NCBI RefSeq assembly: GCF_003259505.1
Contig: NZ_QLLK01000011.1
Span: 1-64,000 of the forward strand
Direction: 5' to 3'
DNA length: 64,000 bases
Source: Algoriphagus yeomjeoni
GTDB taxonomy: Bacteria; Bacteroidota; Bacteroidia; Cytophagales; Cyclobacteriaceae
How positions within the stretch are numbered: the stretch's first letter is position 1; each line of letters begins with the position of its first letter. The notes beneath the pieces are model-generated. The model saw nothing but the letters and a program-made list of their open reading frames with translations. It searched no databases and had not been told where the DNA came from. Both the position numbers and the translations under genes were made by a program. Below are positions 17,465 to 26,344 of this stretch, one piece after another.

Positions 17465-19027
17465 ATGAACAAATTTATCGCAATTCTTTTCACCATTTTA
17501 GTTAGCATTTCGTGCTCGACGAAGGAGGAATCAAGGCCACTTCCACGCATTGCCATCGCAGGTTTGGCTATAGAATCCAGTACTTTTTCGCCAGCAACTA
17601 GTGATGTGGCTGCTTTCCGGACTAGAGAGGGGGACGATATTTTCAATTATTATCCTTTCTTAGATTCCGCATCGACAGATCGAGGAAGAGCGGAATGGTT
17701 CCCAACCTTGCGTGGTCATGCCATCCCGGGTGGTATTGTTACTCGTGAAGCATACGAAGAGCTTGTGGGGAAGACCCTAGATATGCTCAAAGAAAACCTT
17801 CCTTACGATGGACTTTTCTTCGATATCCATGGAGCCATGAGTGTGGTGGGATTGGATGATCCTGAGGGTGATTTTATTATCCGTGTTCGAGAGGTAGTTG
17901 GGCCGGAGACCTTGATTTCCACTTCTATGGATTTGCACGGAAATGTCTCTTGGAGATTGGCAGAAAATACCGATTTGATCACTTGCTATAGAATGGCGCC
18001 TCATGAGGATGCTTTGGAATCTAAGCAACGCGCCGTTGAAAACATGCTGGATCGACTGGAAAGTGGAAAAGGAAAACCTGCTTACAAGGCTTGGATCCCT
18101 GTTCCAATCCTACTTCCAGGCGAAAAGACAAGTACGAGAATTGACCCAGGCAAAAGCCTTTATGCAAAAGTAGATCCCATGACCAAAAAGGAAGGCGTGA
18201 TCGATGCAGCGATCTGGATTGGCTATGCTTGGGCAGATGAACCTCGAAATCATGCAGTGGTGATGGTGACTGGAGATGATGAGAAAGCAGTAACTGAATC
18301 TGCCGAAGAATTGGCTCAAAGCTTTTGGGATGTGCGGAATGAATTTGAATTTGTAGCGCCTGTAGCTACTTTGGAAGAAAGCCTAGACATGGCCATTGCA
18401 AGTGACAAGAAGCCATTCATGATATCAGATATGGGTGACAACCCAACTGCAGGTGGTGCCGGTGATGTGACTTGGACTTTGACAGAAATCCTGAAGAGAC
18501 CAGAGTTCAAATCTGAAAATGGCCCAACTTTGATTTATGCTTCTATTCCAGGACCTGAGTTTGTCGAGAAAGCAATTGAAGCAGGCGTAGGTGGAAAAGT
18601 AGAAGGAACTGCCGGGGCAGCGATTGATGATAGATTTGCTCCGCCTGTAATGCTAAATGGAACTGTGGAAGCTATCAAAGAAGGTGATGGCGCAGCGGAA
18701 GTTGAAGTTGTAGTGAAAGTAGGTTCTGTGCATGTAATCGTGACCAAAAAGCGTAAGCCTTATCACAATGAAAGTGACTTTACAGATCTAGGTTTGAAGC
18801 CAAGAGAGGCGGATATTGTAGTAGTGAAAATCGGGTATTTGGTACCGGAACTTTACGATATGCGAGCAGATTGGGTGATGGCTTTGACTCCAGGAGGAGT
18901 AGATCAGGACTTGGAGAGATTAGGCTACAAGCGTATCAATCGCCCGATGTTCCCGTTGGATAAGGATATGGCCGATCCGGATTTAAAAGCTAAATTGGTT
19001 CCTGCGGCTGACAAACTACAAAAGTAA
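17465..19027 (+). CDS. M81-family (MlrC-like) lipoprotein
   Basis: A 520-residue protein whose N-terminus ends in a lipobox (LVSISCST), so probably a periplasm-facing lipoprotein. The M81 domain shows GLAIESSTFSP, YDGLFFDIHGAM and STSMDLHGNVS, which carry the zinc-binding His/Asp residues, followed by the MlrC C-terminal domain with SDMGDNPTAGGAGDVTWTL and VVKIGYLVPEL. MlrC is the last peptidase of microcystin degradation, but the family is much broader and the substrate here is not known. The next gene starts five bases downstream. Confidence 0.9.
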   Translation: MNKFIAILFTILVSISCSTKEESRPLPRIAIAGLAIESSTFSPATSDVAAFRTREGDDIFNYYPFLDSASTDRGRAEWFPTLRGHAIPGGIVTREAYEELVGKTLDMLKENLPYDGLFFDIHGAMSVVGLDDPEGDFIIRVREVVGPETLISTSMDLHGNVSWRLAENTDLITCYRMAPHEDALESKQRAVENMLDRLESGKGKPAYKAWIPVPILLPGEKTSTRIDPGKSLYAKVDPMTKKEGVIDAAIWIGYAWADEPRNHAVVMVTGDDEKAVTESAEELAQSFWDVRNEFEFVAPVATLEESLDMAIASDKKPFMISDMGDNPTAGGAGDVTWTLTEILKRPEFKSENGPTLIYASIPGPEFVEKAIEAGVGGKVEGTAGAAIDDRFAPPVMLNGTVEAIKEGDGAAEVEVVVKVGSVHVIVTKKRKPYHNESDFTDLGLKPREADIVVVKIGYLVPELYDMRADWVMALTPGGVDQDLERLGYKRINRPMFPLDKDMADPDLKAKLVPAADKLQK

Positions 19028-19032
19028 ATCGT

Positions 19033-20025
19033 GTGAATAAACTTGGTAAACTCTTATTAATCCTTTTTTCTTTAGCCCTTTCTTCTGAGGTAATCGCATG
19101 CAAATGTGCGTTTCTAGGCCAAATGTCTGGCAAAGACATAGAAGAAAATGATTACATAGCCTTGGTTAAAGTAATAAAAGTTTATCCTGTTCATGTACCA
19201 GATTCTGGTATCTCAAGATCCATTGATATAGAATTCAAAATGGATATTGAAGAAATCCGAAATTATAAAGGAAAGAAAAACAGCAGCCTAGTGGTAAGGG
19301 GAGGGAATTACTTATCAGAAATATGGACTTCGTGTGATTTTGGAATGAAGGAAAATCAGGAGTGGTTAATTTTTGGAAAAACAAAAGAGGGTGGAATGAT
19401 TATACAGCCATGTTCAAGAACAATATTATACACAGCTGATGATGGATATCGAGATTGGGAACATGGACGTGGCTTTAAGCAATTAGCTTTCTTAGATAGT
19501 GCTTTTAACATAGATAAAAAACAAGATTTTCCAGAATCCGGACCCGATACCATGTTTTATGAAAATGGTAATATCGAAAGAGTTCTACACTTCAAAAAAG
19601 GAAAAAGAAATGGGTCAGTAACTTACTTTTTCCCAGATGGGAAAATTTATGGTCAGGGTTCCTACAAAAAAGGAATATTGGATGGAGACTTTAATTGGTA
19701 TTTCCGCTCTGGAAAACCAGCTACTAAATCAAGTTATAGTAAAGGTCATAAGGTGGATAAAACCATTAATTATAGCTTAGCTGGGCCAGAATCGCAACCT
19801 AGTACAATTATCTTTTATAATAATAAAGGCGAAGAGATTCGATTTCAGTCTTTTTCAAAAGGTACAGATGGTTGGTATCTGCGCAATGAAGAAATATATG
19901 ACCGTAAAAAACAGTATAGAGAGAGTAAATATTTTTATGAAAACGGCGAATTAAGCTCAATTAATATTGAGAAAGAAGGAGAACAAATTGAAAACAAAGA
20001 GTTTAAACAGGATGAATTATTATAA
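19033..20025 (+). CDS. Secreted NTR/TIMP-like domain protein with C-terminal MORN repeats
   Basis: A 330-residue secreted protein, probably co-transcribed with the M81 gene (five-base gap, GTG start). After the signal peptide the mature N-terminus is CKCAF, and later cysteines appear in TSCDFGMKENQEWLIFGK and QPCSRT. Spacing and the initial CxC resemble the NTR/TIMP-like fold. The C-terminal half has MORN-type repeats around 175-250 (YENGNIERVLHFKKGKRNG, FPDGKIYGQGSYKKGILDG, FRSGKPATKSSYSKG), the YwqK-like antitoxin pattern. The assignment rests on motifs only. The gene is more A/T-rich than its neighbours by eye. Confidence 0.7.
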   Translation: MNKLGKLLLILFSLALSSEVIACKCAFLGQMSGKDIEENDYIALVKVIKVYPVHVPDSGISRSIDIEFKMDIEEIRNYKGKKNSSLVVRGGNYLSEIWTSCDFGMKENQEWLIFGKTKEGGMIIQPCSRTILYTADDGYRDWEHGRGFKQLAFLDSAFNIDKKQDFPESGPDTMFYENGNIERVLHFKKGKRNGSVTYFFPDGKIYGQGSYKKGILDGDFNWYFRSGKPATKSSYSKGHKVDKTINYSLAGPESQPSTIIFYNNKGEEIRFQSFSKGTDGWYLRNEEIYDRKKQYRESKYFYENGELSSINIEKEGEQIENKEFKQDELL

Positions 20026-20076
20026 GAAAGAAAAGTCTTGAATCTTAAGTCTAATATCTAACATCTCAAAAAATTG

Positions 20077-20451
20077 ATGAACCCAAAACCTTCCTCAGTC
20101 GAAGAATACCTAAGCTGGTGCTCTCCTGAAATTCGGGAAAAGCTGGAGCAAATTCGTGATACAATTCTGAATGCACTTCCAAAAGCCAAAGAAGTGATCA
20201 GTTATCACATGCCAGCATACAAGACCACGGAAGATTTGGTTTATTTTGCTGCAGCGAAAAAACACATAGGCTTTTATCCTACAAATAGTGGCGTGAGTGA
20301 ATTCAAGAAAGAACTGGAAGGTTTCGTGACTTCAAAAGGAGCAATTCAGATTCCTTATGACAAACCCTTGCCTTTGAAGTTAATCGCTGACATTGCAAAA
20401 TTCAGAGCTGAAGAAGCTGAACAAAGGGCAAAAGCGAAGAAGAAAAAGTAA
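20077..20451 (+). CDS. DUF1801 / YdhG-like protein
   Basis: A 124-residue small cytoplasmic protein with the DUF1801 pattern VEEYLSWCSPEIREKLEQIRDTI, ISYHMPAYKT, YFAAAKKHIGFYP and the C-terminal RAEEAEQRAKAKKKK tail. The fold is frataxin-like; one homologue was proposed to be an intracellular iron chaperone, but the family's general role is unsettled. A TTG at 20074 is in frame directly before the ATG at 20077; ATG is preferred. Confidence 0.88.
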   Translation: MNPKPSSVEEYLSWCSPEIREKLEQIRDTILNALPKAKEVISYHMPAYKTTEDLVYFAAAKKHIGFYPTNSGVSEFKKELEGFVTSKGAIQIPYDKPLPLKLIADIAKFRAEEAEQRAKAKKKK

Positions 20452-20533
20452 TTATTAAAGCTTCGACGCCCTTTTGATTGATAAAGTACTGTGCTCTTTG
20501 GGTTAAAATCGGTCCGCTTTACGGTATAAAAAC

Positions 20534-21802
20534 CTAACCCAGCACCTTTTTAGTTGCCTCCAAAAAACTATCAATCTCAGCTTTACTGTTATAAATATGA
20601 GTTGAAATCCGGATAGCATCCAACTTGCTTTCAGGAACTTGACTAATCCGGAAACCCTCTTTGCTAATCAAGCCAGCAGCTTCCTGGAAATTCATTTTCT
20701 TAGGCTTGAAAGTCACCATAGAGATTCTCGATTCCGATTCTGAAGGACTTAAAACATCCAGTAACGAATTCATTTCAACTAGCCCATCGAAGAGGTATTG
20801 ATTCAATTCTCGAACTCTGGCTTCAACTTTTCCTTTGCCAATTTCTGCATGAAAGTACGTCGCGGCCACAGCTCCCTTCATCATAGGTAAACTTTGACTG
20901 CCATAATCAAAACGATGGGCAGTTGGCACATAGCCTTTGAATTCGGGCGGATTTTGATACATATCCCAACCCAAATCCGAATACGCACCTACTTGATAAG
21001 CTTGAACTTGTTCCAAAACTTCCTCTCGCACATATAGAAACCCAGTCCCATTTGGCCCCAAAACCCACTTATGATAACTGCTGGTATAAAGATCGCAACC
21101 CAGATCGTTGAGGTTTAAATCAAAAGTTCCTGCTCCATGAGCCCCATCGATTGCGGTAAATATTCCTTTGCTTCTAGCGAAAGCTGAAATCTCTTTGATC
21201 GGAAAGACCAATCCCGTTGTACAGGTAACATGGGGAATAGCGATAACTTTCGTTTTGGGAGTTACCAGACTTTTGATCAGATCCAAATTCTCAGCTTGAG
21301 TAGCTTTGGGTTCAAAAGGCTTTAGAATAATGCCATGCAATTTGGCTCTATTGAGCCAAGGCAAGGCATTCCCCACATGCTCATGCAAAGTAATAATCAC
21401 CTCATCACCGGCTTTCAGAGGAAGCCCCCAACATATAATATTAATCCCCTCAGTAGTATTATGAGTCAGTGAAATCTCGGAGGTTTTTATCCCTACATAA
21501 GCAGCCAATTTCTCCCGTTCTGGCTCAATATGACCATATTCCCCAGAAGTATTTGTTTCTTCAAAAGAGCTTTGTAACGCATCCAAAACCACCTGAGGAG
21601 ATGGGCCAAAGGTTCCGTTATTTAGGTAAACTCTACTGTCCTTAAGCGGGAATTTCTTTCGCACATCATTCCAAAACTCCTCGCCTTGTATTGAATGGTT
21701 TATCGTATTTGAAGCAATGTGATGTGGCGAATTAAAGGAGAATAAGCCTGGAATTGCAATTCCTGCGCTAAGTTTCTGGATAAATGATCTTCTACTTGTC
21801 AT
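20534..21802 (-). CDS. Tat-exported class V aminotransferase-like PLP enzyme
   Basis: A 422-residue class V aminotransferase-fold protein (isopenicillin N epimerase/cysteine desulfurase-like). The N-terminus has a twin-arginine motif SRRSFIQKL followed by a hydrophobic stretch AGIAIPGLFSF, indicating export of a folded cofactor-loaded protein. PLP-binding features are NTTEGINII, PHVTCTTGLVFPI, AIDGAHGAG (Asp that contacts the pyridine ring) and the Schiff-base lysine in SYHKWVLGPNGTGFLY. The reaction is unknown; a racemase, lyase or desulfurase activity is equally possible. It appears monocistronic. Confidence 0.88.
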   Translation of the reverse strand: MTSRRSFIQKLSAGIAIPGLFSFNSPHHIASNTINHSIQGEEFWNDVRKKFPLKDSRVYLNNGTFGPSPQVVLDALQSSFEETNTSGEYGHIEPEREKLAAYVGIKTSEISLTHNTTEGINIICWGLPLKAGDEVIITLHEHVGNALPWLNRAKLHGIILKPFEPKATQAENLDLIKSLVTPKTKVIAIPHVTCTTGLVFPIKEISAFARSKGIFTAIDGAHGAGTFDLNLNDLGCDLYTSSYHKWVLGPNGTGFLYVREEVLEQVQAYQVGAYSDLGWDMYQNPPEFKGYVPTAHRFDYGSQSLPMMKGAVAATYFHAEIGKGKVEARVRELNQYLFDGLVEMNSLLDVLSPSESESRISMVTFKPKKMNFQEAAGLISKEGFRISQVPESKLDAIRISTHIYNSKAEIDSFLEATKKVLG

Positions 21803-21895
21803 AAGGTTTGTGGCTATTCTATGATTTAAAAAATGATCTTCAATAAATCAAACCCAATGCTACCAGCTAGTTGAAAAAACAGGTTGATCGGAGAA

Positions 21896-22285
21896 TCAAG
21901 TCAATCCTGAAAAAATATTCTTCTTTTCCACAAAATCTAGGATCTTCTTGTCCAATGTCCAGATCTCCAAGTCAAGACTGATCGCTGTCGAAATAAAAAC
22001 AGAATCAACCAATCCTATTCCACGATTCAACAGTTTATTGTCTCTTGCAAAAATTCCAGCTTGATAAATAATCCCAGGGCTATCAACGATATTCATTTGT
22101 AAATAAAACTTATCAATCATTTCGATCTCTCTTTTACCCTTTGCTCCTTGCATAAGTTCTGCAAAAATCAATTCAATCGAGAAAATTTCCGCATGATCAA
22201 TGACCTCTAAAAAAGGTTCAAAATAAACCGGGTTTGCTTTGAAGAACTCTATCCAGATAGAGGTATCAATTAATACCCGATTCAT
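21896..22285 (-). CDS. vapC: PIN-domain toxin, VapC family
   Basis: A 129-residue PIN-domain ribonuclease and the toxin of a type II module. The acidic metal-binding residues are visible: Asp7 in LIDTSIWIEFF, Glu in IFAELMQG, Asp in IGLVDSVFISTA and Asp in WTLDKKI. Its start overlaps the antitoxin stop by four bases (ATGA), so the two are translationally coupled. Confidence 0.92.
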   Translation of the reverse strand: MNRVLIDTSIWIEFFKANPVYFEPFLEVIDHAEIFSIELIFAELMQGAKGKREIEMIDKFYLQMNIVDSPGIIYQAGIFARDNKLLNRGIGLVDSVFISTAISLDLEIWTLDKKILDFVEKKNIFSGLT

Positions 22286-22488
22286 TTCTGATTTAAATCA
22301 CGAAGTTCCTTCGCTCCATAAGTAAACTCCAGTGGTTCAGCCGCAATACTATTTGCATAGTTTCGCATCAACTTTCTAGAACGGTAATCTTTCAAAGCTA
22401 TTCGCAAGGCTTCAGTAATATTCTTCGCTCCTGAAATATCGATCACATCTTGGATCAATTCATCTTCAATTAACGCAGTGACTTTCAT
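22282..22488 (-). CDS. vapB: VapB-type antitoxin
   Basis: A 68-residue antitoxin starting MKVTALIEDELIQDV with a ribbon-helix-helix-like N-terminus (GAKNITEALRIALKDYRSRK) and a flexible C-terminal tail that would wrap the PIN toxin. It belongs with DUF2191-type antitoxins. A longer in-frame ATG at 22527 overlaps a consensus -7 promoter box on the minus strand (22509-22516), so the shorter start at 22488 is used. Confidence 0.88.
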   Translation of the reverse strand: MKVTALIEDELIQDVIDISGAKNITEALRIALKDYRSRKLMRNYANSIAAEPLEFTYGAKELRDLNQK

Positions 22489-22494
22489 ATATTT

Positions 22495-22546
22495 ATATAG
22501 TTTATCTACAAAAATACGAAACCACATCGTATAAAGTTTATTTACA
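22495..22546 (-). promoter_or_regulatory. vapBC promoter with paired operator-like repeats
   Basis: On the minus strand a -7 box TATTTTTG (22509-22516) is bracketed by two 16-base direct repeats: plus-strand ATATAGTTTATCTACA (22495-22510) and ATAAAGTTTATTTACA (22531-22546), 14 of 16 identical. Their placement across the promoter suits autorepression by the VapB or VapBC complex. Confidence 0.55.
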
Positions 22547-22615
22547 CTAGGAAATCATATTTCCGAATTGGTAAATAATTCAAAAAGGATTTATTTAGAA
22601 AAAAAATCGTAACCC

Positions 22616-22900
22616 ATGCCACTCAAAACTTGCGATGAAGGCCATCAATTCTATAAGACAAGTGATTGTCCCACTTGCCCGATCTGCCAAAAAGAGAGAA
22701 AACCTACAGAGGGATTTATGTCCAAAATCCCAGCTCCTGCTAGAAGGGCACTTGAATCGAAACAAATTGATACCTTGGAAAAACTTACCTCATTTACTGA
22801 ACAAGACATTCTTTCTCTGCACGGCATGGGAAAAAGCTCAATACCTAAGCTAAAGGATGCTATGGAGAAAAAGGGATTGACTTTCAAAAGCTCAGATTAA
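22616..22900 (+). CDS. Zinc-ribbon plus RNA polymerase alpha-CTD-like mini-protein
   Basis: A 94-residue protein of two parts. Residues 1-30 hold a potential metal site (Cys6, His10, then the CPTCPIC cluster). Residues 35-90 read IPAPARRALESKQIDTLEKL and ILSLHGMGKSSIPKLKDAM, the helix-hairpin-helix arrangement of the RNA polymerase alpha C-terminal domain. Similar small proteins occur in Bacteroidota. It could contact DNA UP-elements or a transcription factor, but no function is established. It lies between VapBC and the lyase-like gene with short gaps on both sides. Confidence 0.75.
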   Translation: MPLKTCDEGHQFYKTSDCPTCPICQKERKPTEGFMSKIPAPARRALESKQIDTLEKLTSFTEQDILSLHGMGKSSIPKLKDAMEKKGLTFKSSD

Positions 22901-22945
22901 ATTGCATTTTAAAGTTCTCGTTGCAATTTATCCTCATAACCCAAA

Positions 22946-25642
22946 ATGCTTCAATACATCCTTATTCTATTTTTTACACTCAGTACCTTCTTAAATCAGC
23001 AAAAAGCTGAGAATATAAAAGGAAACCTTTTCGCAAAAGAAAGAACTCGAGTGATTCAACTGGCGGATGAATATTCCAAAGAAAAACCTATCACCGTAAC
23101 CGCAGAATCCAGTCCTAGAAGTGCCGGAGAGATCCATGATTTCTATTCCGAAGGAGATTATTGGTGGCCTGATCCCGAGAATCCAGACGGCCCTTACATT
23201 CAGCGGGATGGACTGACAAACCCTGAAAATTTCACCGCACATAGAGAGGCGATGATTCGCTTTAGCCAGATTTCAGGTGCTCTAGCTTCGGCGTATTTGG
23301 TTACCAAGGACGATAAATATGTCACAGCTTTGGCACCACATCTCAAGGCTTGGTTTATCGACGAGGACACGAAGATGAACCCAAACCTACTTTATGCCCA
23401 AGCGATCAAAGGAAAAGTCACAGGTAGAGGAATTGGCATCATTGATACCATCCAACTCATGGAAGTGGCCAAAGCAATAGAGGCAGTGGAAGACTCCGGA
23501 GTGATTTCCAGGTCAGATATCCAACTGATGAAAAATTGGTTTGCTGAATATCTGACTTGGATGACGACACACCCCTATGGGATAGATGAGCGAGATCATG
23601 GCAATAATCATAGTGTGTGCTGGGCGATGCAGGCGGCTGTTTTCGCCAAACTTGTGGGTAATCAAGAAGTGCTGGACTACTGTAAGGAAATGTATAAAAC
23701 CGTGCTTCTCCCAGACCAAATGGCAGAAGACGGAAGTTTCCCACTTGAGTTGAAACGCACCAAACCCTATGGCTATTCCCTTTTTACACTGGACGCCATG
23801 GCAACGCTTTGTCAGGTCTATGCTGAAGATGAGGAGAACTTATTCTCTTATCAATCTCCAACCGGTAAATCACTGGCTAAAGGCATCTCATTCCTCTTTC
23901 CTTATGTAGAAAACAAGAACACTTGGCCCTATCAGAAAGATGTGATGTATTGGGATAAATGGCCCGTACGCCATTCGTTCCTGCTTTTTGGAGGCATGGC
24001 ATATCAGAATGAAAAATATCTTGCCCTTTGGAATACCCTTGAAGCAGATTTTGATACACCCGAAGTCATTCGGAATATGCCGGTGAGATTTCCCTTGCTT
24101 TGGCTTTCTGATCAGGAAAAAGCTTCTATAGGAAACTCAACATTGACAACAGCTGCTTCCACAAAAATAATAGCTGCTGGGCTAGTAAAATACAGTGACT
24201 TTGGTGCCACAGGCGATGGGAAAACCGATGATATAGTTGCTATCTCAGCGACTCATGAATTTGCCAACAAACACAAGCTAAAGGTGAAGGCAGACGATGA
24301 CGCAACTTATTATATAAGTGGAAAAGATCAACCAGTGATCATAAAAACTGACACTGACTTTGGCCAAGCAAAATTCATAATTGACGACAGGGAAGTCGAA
24401 AATCGTACTGCTTCAGTTTTCCTGGTTAGTTCGGGCCTTAAACATTTTAAACCTGAGGGAATTTCTTCGCTGAAAAGAAACAAGCAAAAAATCGATATCT
24501 CTTTACCCAGTCCTTCTTTGATCACTGTCACCAATTCCAATAAGATGAAGTATATCCGATATGGTCTGAACCAAAACAATGGCGCTCCGCAAACGGATAT
24601 TTTCTTGGTGGATAAAGACGGCAACATAGACAGCAACGCTCCTATCATTTGGGATTTTGATGAGATTACTGATATCGCTGTGCTTCCAATTGATGAAAAG
24701 CTGCTGACAATTACCGGTGGACATTTTACGACAATTGCCAATCAGGAGGAATCGAAGTACAACTATTATAGTAGAAATATTTCTATACAGCGCTCCAATG
24801 TAATGATTGATTCCTTAGAACATCGTATCATAGGAGAAGGCGATCATGGTGCTCCATATAATGGGTTTATCAATATTAGCAAAGCTGCATTCGTCACGGT
24901 GAAGAACACCATTTTAACAGGCCACAAAACCTTCTCAACCATAGGCGCCGCAGGGAAGCCGGTAACTATGGGTACTTACGACATTATCGTCAACCGATCT
25001 CTGAATGTATCATTTATCAACTGTAAACAGACTAATGACATCGATGACAGCACGTATTGGGGGATTATGGGTTCAAACTATAGTAAGAATCTGCTTTTCG
25101 ATAAATGCACCCTATCCCGATTTGATGCGCACATGGGGGTAGCCAATGCGACTATCCGAAATTCCAAACTTGGACACATGGGTATCAATGCCATCGGCAC
25201 TGGAACTTTCACAGTAGAAAACTCGGAGATAAGAGGAAGGAGCCTAATCAACCTACGTTCCGACTACGGTAGCACATGGGAGGGGAAATTGATAATCCGT
25301 GATTGTACATTTATTCCAAATGGTGGTAAATCCTACAGCGCTTCCCTGATTAATGGCTATAATTCCGGCCAACACGATTTCGGATACACCTGCTATATGC
25401 CTGAACAGATCATTGTTGAAAATCTAAAAATCGATGACTCCAATCATCCAGAGGACTATCAAGGACCAGCTATATTCGGGAATTTCAATTCAGAAAGAAT
25501 TGATGAAACCTACCAGGAGAAGTTCCCTTATGTGCTAACTAAAGAAGTTACGCTAAAGAATGTGACTACATCGAGCGGAAATGAGTTGAGGGTTAGTGAT
25601 AATGACTGGATGTTTAAAAATGTAAAAGTTAATAGAAAATAA
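22946..25642 (+). CDS. Secreted two-domain protein: alginate-lyase-like toroid plus parallel beta-helix
   Basis: An 898-residue secreted protein (signal peptide about 1-21). Residues about 25-395 match the alginate lyase-like (alpha/alpha toroid) family, with YWWPDPENPDGPYIQRDG, YAQAIKG, the catalytic-type GNNHSVCWAMQAAVFAK, DGSFPLELKRTKPYGYSLF and RHSFLLFGGMAY; this resembles polysaccharide lyases acting on uronate polymers (PL38/PL5-like). From about 415 on, the pectate-lyase-3-type entry FGATGDGKTDDI begins a right-handed beta-helix region with many short N/T/G-rich turns to the C-terminus. Carrying both in one chain is unusual. The substrate is probably a uronic-acid-containing glycan; this is inference. 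Confidence 0.82.
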   Translation: MLQYILILFFTLSTFLNQQKAENIKGNLFAKERTRVIQLADEYSKEKPITVTAESSPRSAGEIHDFYSEGDYWWPDPENPDGPYIQRDGLTNPENFTAHREAMIRFSQISGALASAYLVTKDDKYVTALAPHLKAWFIDEDTKMNPNLLYAQAIKGKVTGRGIGIIDTIQLMEVAKAIEAVEDSGVISRSDIQLMKNWFAEYLTWMTTHPYGIDERDHGNNHSVCWAMQAAVFAKLVGNQEVLDYCKEMYKTVLLPDQMAEDGSFPLELKRTKPYGYSLFTLDAMATLCQVYAEDEENLFSYQSPTGKSLAKGISFLFPYVENKNTWPYQKDVMYWDKWPVRHSFLLFGGMAYQNEKYLALWNTLEADFDTPEVIRNMPVRFPLLWLSDQEKASIGNSTLTTAASTKIIAAGLVKYSDFGATGDGKTDDIVAISATHEFANKHKLKVKADDDATYYISGKDQPVIIKTDTDFGQAKFIIDDREVENRTASVFLVSSGLKHFKPEGISSLKRNKQKIDISLPSPSLITVTNSNKMKYIRYGLNQNNGAPQTDIFLVDKDGNIDSNAPIIWDFDEITDIAVLPIDEKLLTITGGHFTTIANQEESKYNYYSRNISIQRSNVMIDSLEHRIIGEGDHGAPYNGFINISKAAFVTVKNTILTGHKTFSTIGAAGKPVTMGTYDIIVNRSLNVSFINCKQTNDIDDSTYWGIMGSNYSKNLLFDKCTLSRFDAHMGVANATIRNSKLGHMGINAIGTGTFTVENSEIRGRSLINLRSDYGSTWEGKLIIRDCTFIPNGGKSYSASLINGYNSGQHDFGYTCYMPEQIIVENLKIDDSNHPEDYQGPAIFGNFNSERIDETYQEKFPYVLTKEVTLKNVTTSSGNELRVSDNDWMFKNVKVNRK

Positions 25643-25736
25643 AAAGCTCTATTATTAATTATATCTATCTTATCGCAAATAATTAATTTCGATAGATTCG
25701 ATAGATTTAATTTCTAATCAAATTTATATGTAACAA

Positions 25737-26147
25737 CTATTCAGAAGGTCTATAGCTTATAGTCACATACTGCTTACCCCATTGACGAGCTTCAAGTACA
25801 TTCAGCCCCATGTAAATATCAATTTTATTAACCCACCTTCTATTCATTTTGTCTAGAACTTTATACCTTCCTTCAAGACCTTCTATGGTAATGTCCATAT
25901 TATAATAAAGCCCTGAATCGAGAAGATCTCTTGATATCGCCACAGCTTTCATGCCTGGTTCTAAAGTATCTCCCCATGCGGTAATAGACGGATCACCGTC
26001 AGTTTGGGCTGTTACAGAATTATATGCAGTAGCCACTACCTCCATAGATTTAGTCTTAGGTTTGCTACAAGAGGAAACAAAAAATATAATTAAAATAGCA
26101 AGAATTTGTATGTTTTTTAAAGGTTGACACATACTAAGTATACTCAT
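25737..26147 (-). CDS. 3D-domain lipoprotein
   Basis: A 136-residue protein with a hydrophobic leader ending in a lipobox (FFVSSCSK). The mature part has the 3D-domain pattern: ATAYNS, ITAWGD, VAISRDLL, YKVLDKMNRRW and the Asp-containing IDIYMG. This double-psi beta-barrel domain occurs in MltA-like lytic transglycosylases and Rpf-like proteins and may act on peptidoglycan. A second ATG five codons in (26132) would fit the signal peptide equally well. The gene and the 200 bases upstream (26148-26344) are very A/T-rich, and that gap shows no gene. Confidence 0.82.
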   Translation of the reverse strand: MSILSMCQPLKNIQILAILIIFFVSSCSKPKTKSMEVVATAYNSVTAQTDGDPSITAWGDTLEPGMKAVAISRDLLDSGLYYNMDITIEGLEGRYKVLDKMNRRWVNKIDIYMGLNVLEARQWGKQYVTISYRPSE

Positions 26148-26344
26148 TTTATTGAAAAATGTTATACAATAACAATATTAGCATTAATCAAACTAGTCAA
26201 TAAATAATATAATACATCTATTAATTAATGTAAAATTATACATAGTATTGAGGTTTATAATTCATCCAACTAGAAAATAAATAACTTTGCACTAGTTAGA
26301 TTTAGGAAGCCTTACTATTGACCTGACTTATATGGAATAAAGTG

